Part shown: in pieces, positions 40,620-48,585 of the stretch
How the letters are laid out: each line of letters opens with the position of its first letter
Position numbering within the stretch: the stretch's first letter is position 1
DNA from: Tissierellia bacterium
Lineage (GTDB): Bacteria; Bacillota; Clostridia; Tissierellales; Tepidimicrobiaceae
Direction of reading: 5' to 3'
Length of the DNA stretch: 48,585 nucleotides
NCBI GenBank assembly: GCA_012798935.1
Contig: JAAZMG010000095.1
Location: 1-48,585 of the forward strand
Translations under genes and position numbers: made by a program
The notes under the pieces: generated by a model
The model's input: only the letters and a program-made list of their open reading frames with translations
What the model was told of the DNA's origin: nothing
The model's database searches: none

Positions 40620-41756
40620 TTAACCCTCCTTAATAAAAGAAATAATTTCTTCTGGAGTTATTAACTCTCCATGAACACGACCATATTGATTAACTGTTGT
40701 ATATTTACCAGCAATCCTATCTATCTCAAGAAAATATTGTCCCATATTCATTTCTATTACTGAGACTTTTTTTACTTTTCTTGCCATTTCTTCAATTTGC
40801 TTTTGTGCTACTGGCCAAATTGTAATAGGTCTAAACATACCTATTTTACAACCTTCTTCTCTCAAAGAATCAATAGCAGATTTTACAGATCTGGCAGTTG
40901 CTCCATATGCTATAATTACTTTTTCAGCATCTTCTAACCTATATTCTTCATATTCTACAATATCTTCTACATTATCTTGAATTTTATTGATTAGTCTTGT
41001 AATCAAATTTTCAGCAATCTTATGATCATTTGTTGGAAATCCTGTTTCACTATGGACTAATCCAGTAACATGAAATCTATAACCCTCGCCAAAGTTTACC
41101 ATTTCAGGGACTATATCTCCTTCTCTAACATGGAAGGGTAAATATTCACTTGGACTAGACTTAGGCTTTTTCCTATTGTAAATTTCAACTTCGTCAATAT
41201 TAGGTATTTCAATTTTTTCTCTCATATGTGCAATTACTTCATCCATTAATAGTATAACTGGGGTACGATACTTTTCCGCTAAATTAAAAGCTTTTATAGT
41301 AGTATCGTAAATCTCTCTTACCGTAGAAGGGTATAGAGCAATTATTGAATGATCTCCATGGGTACCCCATCTAGCTTGCATAATATCACCTTGTGCAGGG
41401 AAAGTGGGCAATCCAGTACTAGGACCTCCCCTTTGTACATTAACTATAACGCAAGGGGTTTCTGATATAGCAGCATATCCAATACCTTCTTGCTTAAGAG
41501 AAAAACCAGGGCCACTAGTTGCTGTCATAGCTTTATATCCAGTTAATGAAGCACCTATTATAGCACTAATACTTGCAATTTCATCTTCCATTTGAATAAA
41601 CTTGCCTCCTATTCTAGGCAATTTTGCTGCTGATAGCTCGGCAATTTCTGTTGATGGAGTAATTGGATAGCCAGCATAAAATCTCATTCCAGCTGCTATT
41701 GCACCTTCTACACAAGCTTCATTACCTTGCATCAGCCTTATTATTTTTTCTGTCAT
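40620..41756 (-). CDS. korA: 2-oxoacid:ferredoxin oxidoreductase, alpha subunit
   Basis: The 378-residue subunit has the pyrimidine-binding domain (GNEACVEGAIAAGMRFYAGY, TSGPGFSLKQEGIGYAA) and transketolase-like domain II (IIAYGATARSVKSA, VIEMNMGQYFLEI). It pairs with KorB to oxidise a 2-oxoacid plus CoA to acyl-CoA, CO2 and reduced ferredoxin. This step supplies succinyl-CoA or drives amino-acid fermentation. Confidence 0.94.
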   Translation of the reverse strand: MTEKIIRLMQGNEACVEGAIAAGMRFYAGYPITPSTEIAELSAAKLPRIGGKFIQMEDEIASISAIIGASLTGYKAMTATSGPGFSLKQEGIGYAAISETPCVIVNVQRGGPSTGLPTFPAQGDIMQARWGTHGDHSIIALYPSTVREIYDTTIKAFNLAEKYRTPVILLMDEVIAHMREKIEIPNIDEVEIYNRKKPKSSPSEYLPFHVREGDIVPEMVNFGEGYRFHVTGLVHSETGFPTNDHKIAENLITRLINKIQDNVEDIVEYEEYRLEDAEKVIIAYGATARSVKSAIDSLREEGCKIGMFRPITIWPVAQKQIEEMARKVKKVSVIEMNMGQYFLEIDRIAGKYTTVNQYGRVHGELITPEEIISFIKEG

Positions 41757-41757
41757 T

Positions 41758-41952
41758 TTATTGACCTCCTAAATAAATAGCATAATCAGGACATCTTAAT
41801 TCACATTGACCACATTGAATACAAGCCTTCAAATCTTTTATAGCTACTTTATCATCCTTTATTTCCAATACCTTTTTTGGACAAAAGGTTACACATATAC
41901 CACAGCCTTTACACCATTCTTCTACCACATAAAGTGTTTGCAATGTTCCCAA
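41758..41952 (-). CDS. korD: 2-oxoacid:ferredoxin oxidoreductase, delta subunit (2x[4Fe-4S] ferredoxin)
   Basis: The 64-residue protein has two CxxCxxCxxxCP clusters, in CKGCGICVTFCPKK and CIQCGQCELRCPDY. It is the electron-transfer subunit and first gene of the kor operon. The start is TTG 41952, 8 nt after AGGGGG. A good promoter lies 37 nt upstream. Confidence 0.94.
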   Translation of the reverse strand: MGTLQTLYVVEEWCKGCGICVTFCPKKVLEIKDDKVAIKDLKACIQCGQCELRCPDYAIYLGGQ

Positions 41953-41988
41953 CGTAAAATCCCCCTTGTTGTGATATTTTCTACTTTT

Positions 41989-42017
41989 ATAATAACAAAA
42001 TTATCCTATTTGTGCAA
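41989..42017 (-). promoter_or_regulatory. Promoter of the kor operon
   Basis: On the - strand, TTGCAC (42012-42017), a 17-bp spacer and TATTAT (41989-41994) precede korD. Confidence 0.7.
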
Positions 42018-42079
42018 GTTTTATTTCATTAATTTGATGTTGTTAATAGAAATGCAAGATTTGTTTCATTAGTTAAAAT

Positions 42080-42105
42080 AAAAACAAGCCTTAAGACTTG
42101 TTTTT
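42080..42105 (-). terminator. Terminator after mnmM
   Basis: AAAACAAG (42081-42088) pairs with CTTGTTTT (42097-42104), with inner CTTAAG pairing. A T-rich run (TTTTTATTTT) follows on the - strand. Confidence 0.75.
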
Positions 42106-42133
42106 TAAAGGGGAAAATACAAATTTATTTACT

Positions 42134-42709
42134 TTATAGTTTTTCTATGCCATAAAGTATTGGCGGATTGTTTTGCTGATTTATAAAATTAAATTCTAGA
42201 ACATTATATTCTTTTTGATTTAAAAGTTTTAAAAAGTTTTCTATTTCCTCTTTTTCTTCTAATCCACCTTCATGGCCAATATAGCAAGTTACTAATAATA
42301 ATCCATTACTATGGAGTAAATTTAGTGCTTTTTTAATGCTCTCTAATGTTGTACTAGCATTAGTTTTAATTGCCCTATCGCCATTTGGTAGATAACCTAA
42401 ATTATATACTGCAAAGTCTATTTTCTGTTCAATATATTTATCTATATTTTCATGGCCATCATTAATAAGAGTTACTCTTTCCTCTAAATTTTTTTCTAAT
42501 AATTTATTCTTGGTTATATTAATAGCCATAGATTGGATATCAAATCCATAAACTTTGCCAGTTTCTCCAACAAGTTTTGCTAAAAACAAAGTATCATTCC
42601 CATTTCCTACAGTACAGTCCAAAACAATGTGTCCTTCTTCTACATAGTAGGTCATAATCTTCTTCACTGTTTCTACCGGGTTGATAAAATGTTTAAATCT
42701 CATCTTCAT
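42134..42709 (-). CDS. mnmM: MnmM/YtqB-family tRNA methyltransferase
   Basis: The 191-residue class I SAM methyltransferase (old name putative rRNA methylase, YtqB) has VLDCTVGNGNDTLFLA, the acidic motif YGFDIQ and YNLGYLPNGD. The family member MnmM performs the last methylation of mnm5(s2)U34 in Gram-positive bacteria. ATG 42709 is preferred because AAGGGG lies 10 nt upstream. The start overlaps the GNAT gene by 17 bases. Confidence 0.85.
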   Translation of the reverse strand: MKMRFKHFINPVETVKKIMTYYVEEGHIVLDCTVGNGNDTLFLAKLVGETGKVYGFDIQSMAINITKNKLLEKNLEERVTLINDGHENIDKYIEQKIDFAVYNLGYLPNGDRAIKTNASTTLESIKKALNLLHSNGLLLVTCYIGHEGGLEEKEEIENFLKLLNQKEYNVLEFNFINQQNNPPILYGIEKL

Positions 42710-43103
42710 AGCTACAACACCCCTTACTAAAAAAATCCTCAATGTTTAAAAACATTTTGTAAGATCCAGTTTCTTCTTCACCGTATTTAAATCCTTTTTT
42801 AAATAAATAATCATTCATATTATAATAGAATATCTTTTTTATTCCTATTGACTCTGCCTTAAACAATAAGGACCTTAATAGAGCATCTCCTAAGTTTAAT
42901 CCTCTATATTCTTCTTCAATAATTACATATTCCAAAACACCATAATCACCCTCAAGTCTTATTTTGCCTACACCTATAATAATATTATTATCTATAAATA
43001 CATAAACAATCCCTTTTAATAAATCATCTTTTATATTTTCTTTTTCAAGAATAGATTTTGCTTTTAAATATTCTTCCTTATTTATTTTACGTAATGCTAT
43101 CAT
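42693..43103 (-). CDS. GNAT-family N-acetyltransferase
   Basis: The 136-residue protein has the acetyl-CoA-binding motif EEYRGLNLGDALLRSL, preceded by beta-strand residues VLEYVIIEEE. It is co-translated with mnmM. The substrate is unknown. GCC-type cysteines near the C-terminus (KGCCSYE) are unusual but not diagnostic. Confidence 0.85.
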   Translation of the reverse strand: MIALRKINKEEYLKAKSILEKENIKDDLLKGIVYVFIDNNIIIGVGKIRLEGDYGVLEYVIIEEEYRGLNLGDALLRSLLFKAESIGIKKIFYYNMNDYLFKKGFKYGEEETGSYKMFLNIEDFFSKGCCSYEDEI

Positions 43104-43277
43104 CCCTATTAAATCACTTCCATTTCTTACAATCTTGTCAAGAACATCTATAGATTAAAAAAAATTAAAAGATAGAAAGTTAGCAAAATGGGGTTACTAT
43201 AAATAATATATAAGGTTTCACGAACTAAAAATTTTATGGGTAAAATACTGTATGTAACAATACAAATGACCACAATG

Positions 43278-43994
43278 TTAAAGTTTCTTTAAATATTTAA
43301 CTTCTTTTTCAGTTAGATATCTCCATTTGCCAATTTCTAAATTATCTAAATTTAGCTCACCAATTGCCACCCTTTTTAGTTTTATTACAGGATGTTTTAT
43401 ATATTCGCACATTTTTCTTACTTGCCTATTCCTACCTTCATGAATTGATATTTTAAGCACTGATGAATCCTTATACCTTTTTACAATTTTAACATAAGCT
43501 TCTGCAGTTACCCTACCGTCAATCTTTAATCCTTTTCTAAACCTATTCAACTTTTTATTATTTGGAACTCCCTCCACTAAAGCTATATATTTCTTTGGTA
43601 CTTCATGGCTTGGATGGGTTAATTTATAAGCTAAATCCCCATCATTAGTCATGAGAAGTAATCCAGAAGTATCTAAATCAAGCCTTCCTACCGGAAAAAT
43701 TCTTTCTTCAATGCTCTTAATTAAGTCTAATACTATTTTGTCACTATGTTTATCCTTCAACGTAGTAACATATCCTTCTGGTTTATTTAACATTATATAG
43801 ACCTTGTTTTTTTCTATTTGTATTTCTTTATTATCTACCTTTACTATATCTTTATTTGGATCAATTATTGTACCAAGTTCTTTTACAACTAGGCCATTAA
43901 CAGTTACTCTACCTTCTAAAATTATCTTCTCTGATTTTCTTCTTGAAGCCACTCCACATTTAGCCATATATTTTTGTAATCTCACATTATTCAT
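43278..43994 (-). CDS. rluB: 23S rRNA pseudouridine synthase, RluB/RsuA family
   Basis: The 238-residue pseudouridine synthase has an N-terminal S4 RNA-binding domain (about 1-48, RLQKYMAKCGVASRRKSEK). The catalytic domain has GRLDLDTSGLLLMTNDGD with the catalytic Asp, and EGRNRQVRKMCE. In Gram-positives this gene usually acts on 23S U2605-type positions. It follows the FAD oxidoreductase gene by 57 nt. Confidence 0.92.
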   Translation of the reverse strand: MNNVRLQKYMAKCGVASRRKSEKIILEGRVTVNGLVVKELGTIIDPNKDIVKVDNKEIQIEKNKVYIMLNKPEGYVTTLKDKHSDKIVLDLIKSIEERIFPVGRLDLDTSGLLLMTNDGDLAYKLTHPSHEVPKKYIALVEGVPNNKKLNRFRKGLKIDGRVTAEAYVKIVKRYKDSSVLKISIHEGRNRQVRKMCEYIKHPVIKLKRVAIGELNLDNLEIGKWRYLTEKEVKYLKKL

Positions 43995-44051
43995 CCCTTC
44001 ATCTTTTGCTATATATATTCTATTCCTTTTTAAATTCTTTGTAAAATCATC

Positions 44052-45326
44052 TTATAATTTCTCGTATATATTTAATAGTCCTAAATTTTCCACCCGACTT
44101 TTTATTTTATGCAAATCTGTTGTATATAATCCTTTTTCGATCATCCTATTAAAATAAGTACTACCAGCAAAAGTATATCTATCCTTAAGTCCCTCTTCTG
44201 TTTGTATCATATAGTTACCATAATAGATTAAGTCTCCAACAGCTAATTCAGTAGGTAATTCTAGCAATCTTTTACCTAATATATATCTAACACTATTATA
44301 TCCTGCTAAGCTACCTGTAGAAATAGCTTCTGTGTGCCCAACAAATAATCCTGATTTTTCTCCTCCGCAAAATAAATTATTTACTCCATTTACTTTCATT
44401 GTATTTTGTCTTGGTGCAATAGATAAATACCTAACAGAATTGCCTATTCCCCCTGAATAAGGATCCTCATACCTTGCATTTTCTAAGCCCTTTATCTTCC
44501 TTAGTTTTTCTAAAGGATAGAAAGAAGTCATCATCTTAGCATGACCTGTATCTAGTAGAATAATATTTTCTCCATATTCTTTTAATGCATATTGTTGACA
44601 CACCTTTTTTGTTAGTTTATCCATCTTAATATCTTCCTTGGGCACCGGTAATATTACTACCCCCTCTCTCTCTAGTTTATCTTTAATATCAGCACTTAAA
44701 GAATCTTTATTCAACTTACAAGACCCGCTAAAAGCACCAAATGAACCATCCTTTTTCATTCCTACTATATCTTTGACCCCTGCTTTTTGACTAATACTAA
44801 CCCTTGGTCCGAAAGAAGGACATCTTAGGATACACATAGCACATCCGTTGCCATATTTAAAACAGTTGCCCATAGGCCCTGTAGAGCCTGTAGTGTCTAT
44901 AAAGGCCTTCCCATATACTGTCTCCCCATCACTTAAAACTACTCCCTCTATATCCTTTCCTTCCATTATTACATCTATAACTCTTTTCTTCAATTTTACC
45001 TCTATTCCTAATTCTATTAATAACTTTCTAACTGCTGGTTCAATTTTGGTTACATCATATAAGTAAGCATGTTTATGTCCAGGAAATGATATGTTTTTAT
45101 GGATTGAAAACTTATCTGTAATTTCAAATAACTCCCTAGCCCCTAAAAATATGTTTTCTTCTGCCGCTGTAAACCGCCCATTATTTCTCATTATTCCACC
45201 TACGTTTCCTAATCCTATAAGCATATCAGTCTTTTCTAAAAGTATAACATGAACCCCTAATTTTTTTGCTATAATACTTGCTGCACATCCAGCCCAACCT
45301 CCACCTATTATGACTAAAGTAGTCAC
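44052..45326 (-). CDS. Uncharacterised FAD-dependent oxidoreductase with Cys cluster
   Basis: The 424-residue flavoprotein has GGGWAGCAAS at the N-terminus and a GidA/TrmFO-like C-terminal FAD motif (LFCGGEKSGLFVGHTEAI). The middle carries C-F-K-Y-G-N-G-CAMCILRC, a cysteine cluster that could bind Fe-S or take part in thiol chemistry. GTG 45326 is the preferred start, 8 nt after GGGAGG; GTG 45335 is inside the ribosome site. It lies 15 nt downstream of a PyrK-like gene, so the two products probably form an electron-transfer pair. The substrate is unknown. Confidence 0.85.
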   Translation of the reverse strand: MTTLVIIGGGWAGCAASIIAKKLGVHVILLEKTDMLIGLGNVGGIMRNNGRFTAAEENIFLGARELFEITDKFSIHKNISFPGHKHAYLYDVTKIEPAVRKLLIELGIEVKLKKRVIDVIMEGKDIEGVVLSDGETVYGKAFIDTTGSTGPMGNCFKYGNGCAMCILRCPSFGPRVSISQKAGVKDIVGMKKDGSFGAFSGSCKLNKDSLSADIKDKLEREGVVILPVPKEDIKMDKLTKKVCQQYALKEYGENIILLDTGHAKMMTSFYPLEKLRKIKGLENARYEDPYSGGIGNSVRYLSIAPRQNTMKVNGVNNLFCGGEKSGLFVGHTEAISTGSLAGYNSVRYILGKRLLELPTELAVGDLIYYGNYMIQTEEGLKDRYTFAGSTYFNRMIEKGLYTTDLHKIKSRVENLGLLNIYEKL

Positions 45327-45341
45327 TAAAGTCACCTCCCA

Positions 45342-46280
45342 TTAATACATTTGTTTAGGATCTATTAAAGTTTTACAGGTTTTAATTCTTTCCCCAGAAT
45401 CTATCTTACGAGTGCAAGAACCACATATTCCTTCTCCACAACATAATATATTGTTATTTGTAACAAATATTTTAATATCCTTCCTGCTCTCCTTTACTAT
45501 AGCAGTTACATTCCTATGGAGCATTTCAGAACCAGCACTCAGTACTACATCTATTGGGTTTTCTCTAATAAAATCTATTAATTTTTTCTCACCTTCACTA
45601 GAAAATAAATCTAACATTTCTATTCTTATGTTTTTATCGGAAATATAATTTAAACAATATAAAGAATTTAGTTTCCCTTTATCTAAAAATAAAACTACTT
45701 TATTATTTCTTTTTATTAGTTTATTCAAAGGTATTAAAATCGAAGATTGACCTATACCTCTCACAATTATTAAAATATTAGAATTACTTACTTTTGATAA
45801 TTTATGTTCTCCAATTATTCCATTCCAATAAGGACCCCTTATGGATAACTCTTCTTCACATTGAATATTCTTAGTTTTTGGCCCTATCTCCTGATACACA
45901 ATGTAAATATAATCTTCATCTATATTAAAAATAGACATAGGTGTGTCATAATAATTACTACAATTAACCTTCCTAATGAAAACATAAGAACCTATTGTGT
46001 TTAGTTCATTCAGTAATTTTTTATCTAACTTTATCTTTAATAAAATAAGATTTTTATCTAAAAAAACCTTTCCTATTACAATGCCTCTATAAGTTTTCTT
46101 AAAGTCACTATATTGTTTATTATTCATATAGTATTCGTATAGAATACAAACTCCATTCCAACTACAATCACAGAAATCTTCCCCTGCTAAATGAGAACAA
46201 GAAATACAATTCATAGTATTAGCTAGGTTACAAGGACAATATTTGCTTCCTGCATCTATACAGTTATATGTTTTATCCAT
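45342..46280 (-). CDS. PyrK-like FAD/[2Fe-2S] electron-transfer protein with Cys-rich N-terminus
   Basis: 312 residues. The body resembles the ferredoxin-reductase-like fold of PyrK/sulfide dehydrogenase subunits (TPMSIFNIDEDYIYIVYQ, GPYWNG). The C-terminal [2Fe-2S] motif C281-x4-C286-x2-C289-x12-C302 is clear. The first 45 residues add eight cysteines (C7, C15, C17, C25, C28, C37, C39, C45) in a CPC...CxxC...CDC pattern that could hold further clusters. The start is ATG 46280, 6 nt after GGAGGTG. It is paired with the following flavoprotein gene. Confidence 0.85.
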   Translation of the reverse strand: MDKTYNCIDAGSKYCPCNLANTMNCISCSHLAGEDFCDCSWNGVCILYEYYMNNKQYSDFKKTYRGIVIGKVFLDKNLILLKIKLDKKLLNELNTIGSYVFIRKVNCSNYYDTPMSIFNIDEDYIYIVYQEIGPKTKNIQCEEELSIRGPYWNGIIGEHKLSKVSNSNILIIVRGIGQSSILIPLNKLIKRNNKVVLFLDKGKLNSLYCLNYISDKNIRIEMLDLFSSEGEKKLIDFIRENPIDVVLSAGSEMLHRNVTAIVKESRKDIKIFVTNNNILCCGEGICGSCTRKIDSGERIKTCKTLIDPKQMY

Positions 46281-46415
46281 GTACACCACCTCCATTTAAA
46301 TAACCACCTAGTATATAGCATATTTATACTAAGGCCTATTGGTTACAAGATAAAAATGGAAATTGTCCCTAGCAGAAGTAACTTTACTATATTTTATTGT
46401 ATAAAAATTAGATAA

Positions 46416-46448
46416 GAGAGGGTTTAATTTATTACTCTATACCCTCTC
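46416..46448 (-). terminator. Possible terminator after the dacF-like gene
   Basis: GAGAGGGT (46416-46423) pairs with ACCCTCTC (46441-46448) over a 17-nt loop; TTATCTAATTTTT follows on the - strand. The loop is long, so strength is uncertain. Confidence 0.5.
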
Positions 46449-46470
46449 CTGTTCAAATCCATAATTTCTT

Positions 46471-47568
46471 TTATTTTTCAAATCCTTTCAATATTTTTTT
46501 TATAACACCCAATCTGTTTATACTTTCTTTAGCTACAAGTTTCTCTTCATGAATTAATTTTCCCTCTAAATAGACAGTCACAGTACCTATAAAATCACCT
46601 TTTTTTATAGGCGCTTCTACTACATCAGGCAAATTTATATAAAGTTTAACCTTTTCTAATTCTTCTTCTTTTAAAGGGTATGAAAAAGATTCTTTAGTAA
46701 CTACAGGAATATAGTCTTTTATCCCATTGTTTATAAGAATTTTATTGAAGTACTGCCCTTTATCAAATATTACATAAGTATTAAAATTATCAAACCCATA
46801 ATCCATCAGCCTATAACAATCCTCAAACCAGTTTCTATCATTCAACACTACTGATATTAGTTGAGTACCAGCTCTTGTAGCGCTTGATACCAAACACCTT
46901 CCCGCTCTTTTAGTATAGCCGATTTTTACTCCATCTCCCCCTTCATATTCCCATAGAGTCTTATTTTTATTATAGAATACATTATTTTTATCTCTATTAG
47001 CCTTCCATAGTTTTGTTTCTGCTATATCTTTAAATTCTTCTATTTTCATAGCCTCTCTTGTAATTAGAGCTAAATCATAAGCTGTAGAGTAGTGATTATC
47101 ATCATGAAGACCATGGGGATTAATAAAATTAGTATTATTGACACCAATTTCCTTGGCCTTTTTATTCATCATTTTTATAAACTCTTCTAAATTTCCTCCA
47201 ATATAGTTTGCTATTGCCACAGCCGAATCATTCCCAGATCTTAACATTAAACCATATAATAGATCTTCCAAAGTAATCAATTCATTTTCATATAGATATA
47301 TACTGGATCCTTCTATTCCTACTGCTTCTTTCTTAATTTTAACTTTATCCTTTAATTGACCATTCTCTAAAGATATCAATGCAGTCATTATCTTTGTAGT
47401 ACTTGCCATTGGTAACTTTATATGAGGATTATATTGTAAAAGTACTCTTCCAGACTGAGCATCTATAAGTATACCACTTTCTGCATCTATAACTGGCTTT
47501 TCACAAAATGAATACCTAATTGTAAATAACACTATAAATAAGATGATTAAGAGTGTCTTTTTTCTCAA
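46471..47568 (-). CDS. dacF: D-alanyl-D-alanine carboxypeptidase (DacF/DacB type)
   Basis: The 365-residue secreted penicillin-binding protein has a signal peptide (about residues 1-24, LLIILFIVLFTIRYSF). The catalytic SxxK is STTK (in MASTTKIM) and SxN is SGN (in RSGNDSAVA). The third motif reads KIG (GVKIGYTKRAGRC) instead of KTG. It trims D-Ala from peptidoglycan stem peptides. TTG 47568 is preferred, 7 nt after GGAGG. It follows the sporulation genes ytfI-ytfJ, suggesting forespore or cortex use. Confidence 0.9.
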   Translation of the reverse strand: MRKKTLLIILFIVLFTIRYSFCEKPVIDAESGILIDAQSGRVLLQYNPHIKLPMASTTKIMTALISLENGQLKDKVKIKKEAVGIEGSSIYLYENELITLEDLLYGLMLRSGNDSAVAIANYIGGNLEEFIKMMNKKAKEIGVNNTNFINPHGLHDDNHYSTAYDLALITREAMKIEEFKDIAETKLWKANRDKNNVFYNKNKTLWEYEGGDGVKIGYTKRAGRCLVSSATRAGTQLISVVLNDRNWFEDCYRLMDYGFDNFNTYVIFDKGQYFNKILINNGIKDYIPVVTKESFSYPLKEEELEKVKLYINLPDVVEAPIKKGDFIGTVTVYLEGKLIHEEKLVAKESINRLGVIKKILKGFEK

Positions 47569-47596
47569 ATATACCCCTCCCTTTATATAAAGCAAT

Positions 47597-47619
47597 AGAA
47601 GCAGAATGTTTCTGCTTCT
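47597..47619 (-). terminator. Hairpin between ytfJ and the dacF-like gene
   Basis: AGAAGCAGAA (47597-47606) pairs perfectly with 47610-47619. No U-run follows, so an intercistronic stabiliser is as likely as a terminator. Confidence 0.45.
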
Positions 47620-48065
47620 TAATGAATGGACCCATCTTTATTCTCAATATTTGTAGATTTGTTTTTATCTGTTTTATCTTTACTTATAGCTTCTTGTATA
47701 TTGTCAGTTATTTTTCCCATAAAATCAAACAAGCTGCTTAATGCAGTGTTTCCTTCATCTACAGTTAATAGCTTAATTTGATTATTACCTACTACTATAA
47801 AACCAACAGGTTGCACTGAAATCCCTGCACCACTTCCTCCACCAAAGGGCAATTTCTCATTAGAGTCAATGCTATCCTTATTACTTTTTATCTCACTAAA
47901 TTCAGTGCCTCCAGATGCAAAGCCAAAACATATCTTTGACACTGGAATTATTACTAATCCATCTGGTGATTGTACTGGATCTCCAATTATAGTATTTACA
48001 TCTACCATTTCTTTTAAACTATTCATTGTAGTTTTCATTAACCCTTCTATTGGATGTTCTGTCAA
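47619..48065 (-). CDS. ytfJ: Sporulation protein YtfJ (GerW family)
   Basis: The 148-residue protein aligns with B. subtilis YtfJ: TEHPIEGLMKTTMNSLKEMV, DVNTIIGDPVQSPDG, the Gly-rich FGGGSGAGISV and PVGFIVV. In Bacillus it is made in the forespore and needed for normal germination (gerW). TTG 48065 is preferred, 8 nt after AAAGGTGG; it gives an N-terminus matching the family. The Ser/Lys-rich tail is variable. It overlaps ytfI by 47 bases. Confidence 0.93.
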   Translation of the reverse strand: MTEHPIEGLMKTTMNSLKEMVDVNTIIGDPVQSPDGLVIIPVSKICFGFASGGTEFSEIKSNKDSIDSNEKLPFGGGSGAGISVQPVGFIVVGNNQIKLLTVDEGNTALSSLFDFMGKITDNIQEAISKDKTDKNKSTNIENKDGSIH

Positions 48066-48585
48066 CTTCTTCACCACCTTTATATAGTTTTAAAAACCAA
48101 ATCCATACAATTATAATATAAACCATTCTTATTTTTATTATGCAATTAAATCTAATATCCAATTGATTTTCATTGAATATAGGTATTACATCTATATCAA
48201 TAGATTTTATTTCTTTACTTCTTAATATTAAACTAATAAGAATAGATTTAAAACCCCATACAGTACCATAGACAATGCCAACTAAAGCAGCATCGGTAAA
48301 ACCAATCTTAGTACTCCAATTAATTTGTTTAAAGACAGATTTGTCCCAAATATAATTAATCAATTTCCTATACCTTAAATTTTTAATAATTAGTTTTGAA
48401 TCTCTGTTTTTTTTAAATTTCCTATACCTTTTCTTATCAAAAGGGTAAAGCTCAGGCTTAAATAGATTAAATAGATAGGATGTAGAAATGTTTAATTTGT
48501 TAGAACCATTGTTATATACAAATTTAATCTCAAATTTTACAGACAAAAATAATAGCAAAACAAGAATAGAAGGTACAGAAATTAA
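48019..48585 (-). CDS. ytfI: YtfI-like DUF2953 protein (5' end outside window)
   Basis: The frame remains open to the right edge, with hydrophobic residues (ISVPSILVLLLFLSVKF) upstream of the first internal TTG at 48558, so the gene is truncated by the window. 188 residues are visible. Features are an N-terminal membrane segment, a basic region, and a DUF2953-like core (FTDAALVGIVYGTVWGFKSI). A C-terminal membrane helix (YIIIVWIWFLKLY) follows. B. subtilis ytfI lies directly before ytfJ as here. Its molecular role is unknown. Confidence 0.85.
   Translation of the reverse strand, partial: LISVPSILVLLLFLSVKFEIKFVYNNGSNKLNISTSYLFNLFKPELYPFDKKRYRKFKKNRDSKLIIKNLRYRKLINYIWDKSVFKQINWSTKIGFTDAALVGIVYGTVWGFKSILISLILRSKEIKSIDIDVIPIFNENQLDIRFNCIIKIRMVYIIIVWIWFLKLYKGGEEVDRTSNRRVNENYNE

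Noticed and set aside
1..48585. tRNA, rRNA, CRISPR arrays, transposases, riboswitches
   Set aside because: I read the intergenic gaps on both strands and saw no convincing cloverleaf, rRNA segment, repeat-spacer array, insertion sequence or known riboswitch core; a covariance-model scan would be needed to exclude small structured RNAs.

Overview
The window is a very AT-rich (roughly 30% G+C by eye), gene-dense chromosomal segment of a spore-forming, anaerobic Firmicute. Class Clostridia, probably Tissierellales-like, fits best. Pointers are two spoVS genes, ytfI/ytfJ and a dacF-like gene (sporulation); a KorABCD 2-oxoacid:ferredoxin oxidoreductase (ferredoxin-based anaerobic metabolism); an IspH-ribosomal protein S1 fusion typical of Clostridia; a Gram-positive lexA/yneA pair; and endonuclease-type MutL without MutH. 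I saw no rRNA, tRNA, CRISPR array, transposase or phage block. Both window edges cut a gene: ftsK on the left and ytfI on the right.

Bases 1-18389 are read almost entirely on the + strand: ftsK/spoIIIE (partial), rimO, pgsA, cinA and recA with its own SOS-controlled promoter. A four-gene cassette follows: an SbcD-like nuclease, a Walker-A half of an SbcC/Rad50-like ATPase ending in a CxxC hook, a small coiled-coil protein, and the Walker-B half of the ATPase. Next come rny (apparently starting at ATT), two tandem spoVS copies behind a near-perfect sigma-H promoter, a PHP phosphoesterase, a PadR regulator, a class I aminotransferase, an E1-like ThiF-fold protein, a XerC/D-type recombinase, and the divergent SOS pair yneA (- strand) and lexA.

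Bases 18423-48585 are entirely on the - strand. In transcription order, right to left: ytfI-ytfJ-dacF (sporulation and wall); an uncharacterised PyrK-like/FAD oxidoreductase pair followed by rluB; a GNAT gene with mnmM; korD-korA-korB-korC-rpiR; a phosphatase, a BaiN/HI0933 flavoprotein, an unknown membrane protein, aroH, cmk, plsC and ispH-S1; cheR with three M42 aminopeptidase paralogues; merR; a tiny Cys-rich gene with its own promoter and terminator; and miaB-mutS-mutL-miaA-hfq-ynbB.

Functionally the window is rich in genome maintenance (recA, lexA, yneA, mutS/L, SbcCD-like genes, ftsK, Xer) and RNA modification or turnover (rimO, miaA, miaB, mnmM, rluB, rny, hfq). LexA-like sites at recA and in the yneA-lexA intergenic region define a local SOS regulon. 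The items most worth a second look are the split Rad50-like ATPase behind recA, the ATT start and structured leader of rny, the PyrK-like/FAD flavoprotein pair, and the 48-residue Cys-rich protein.
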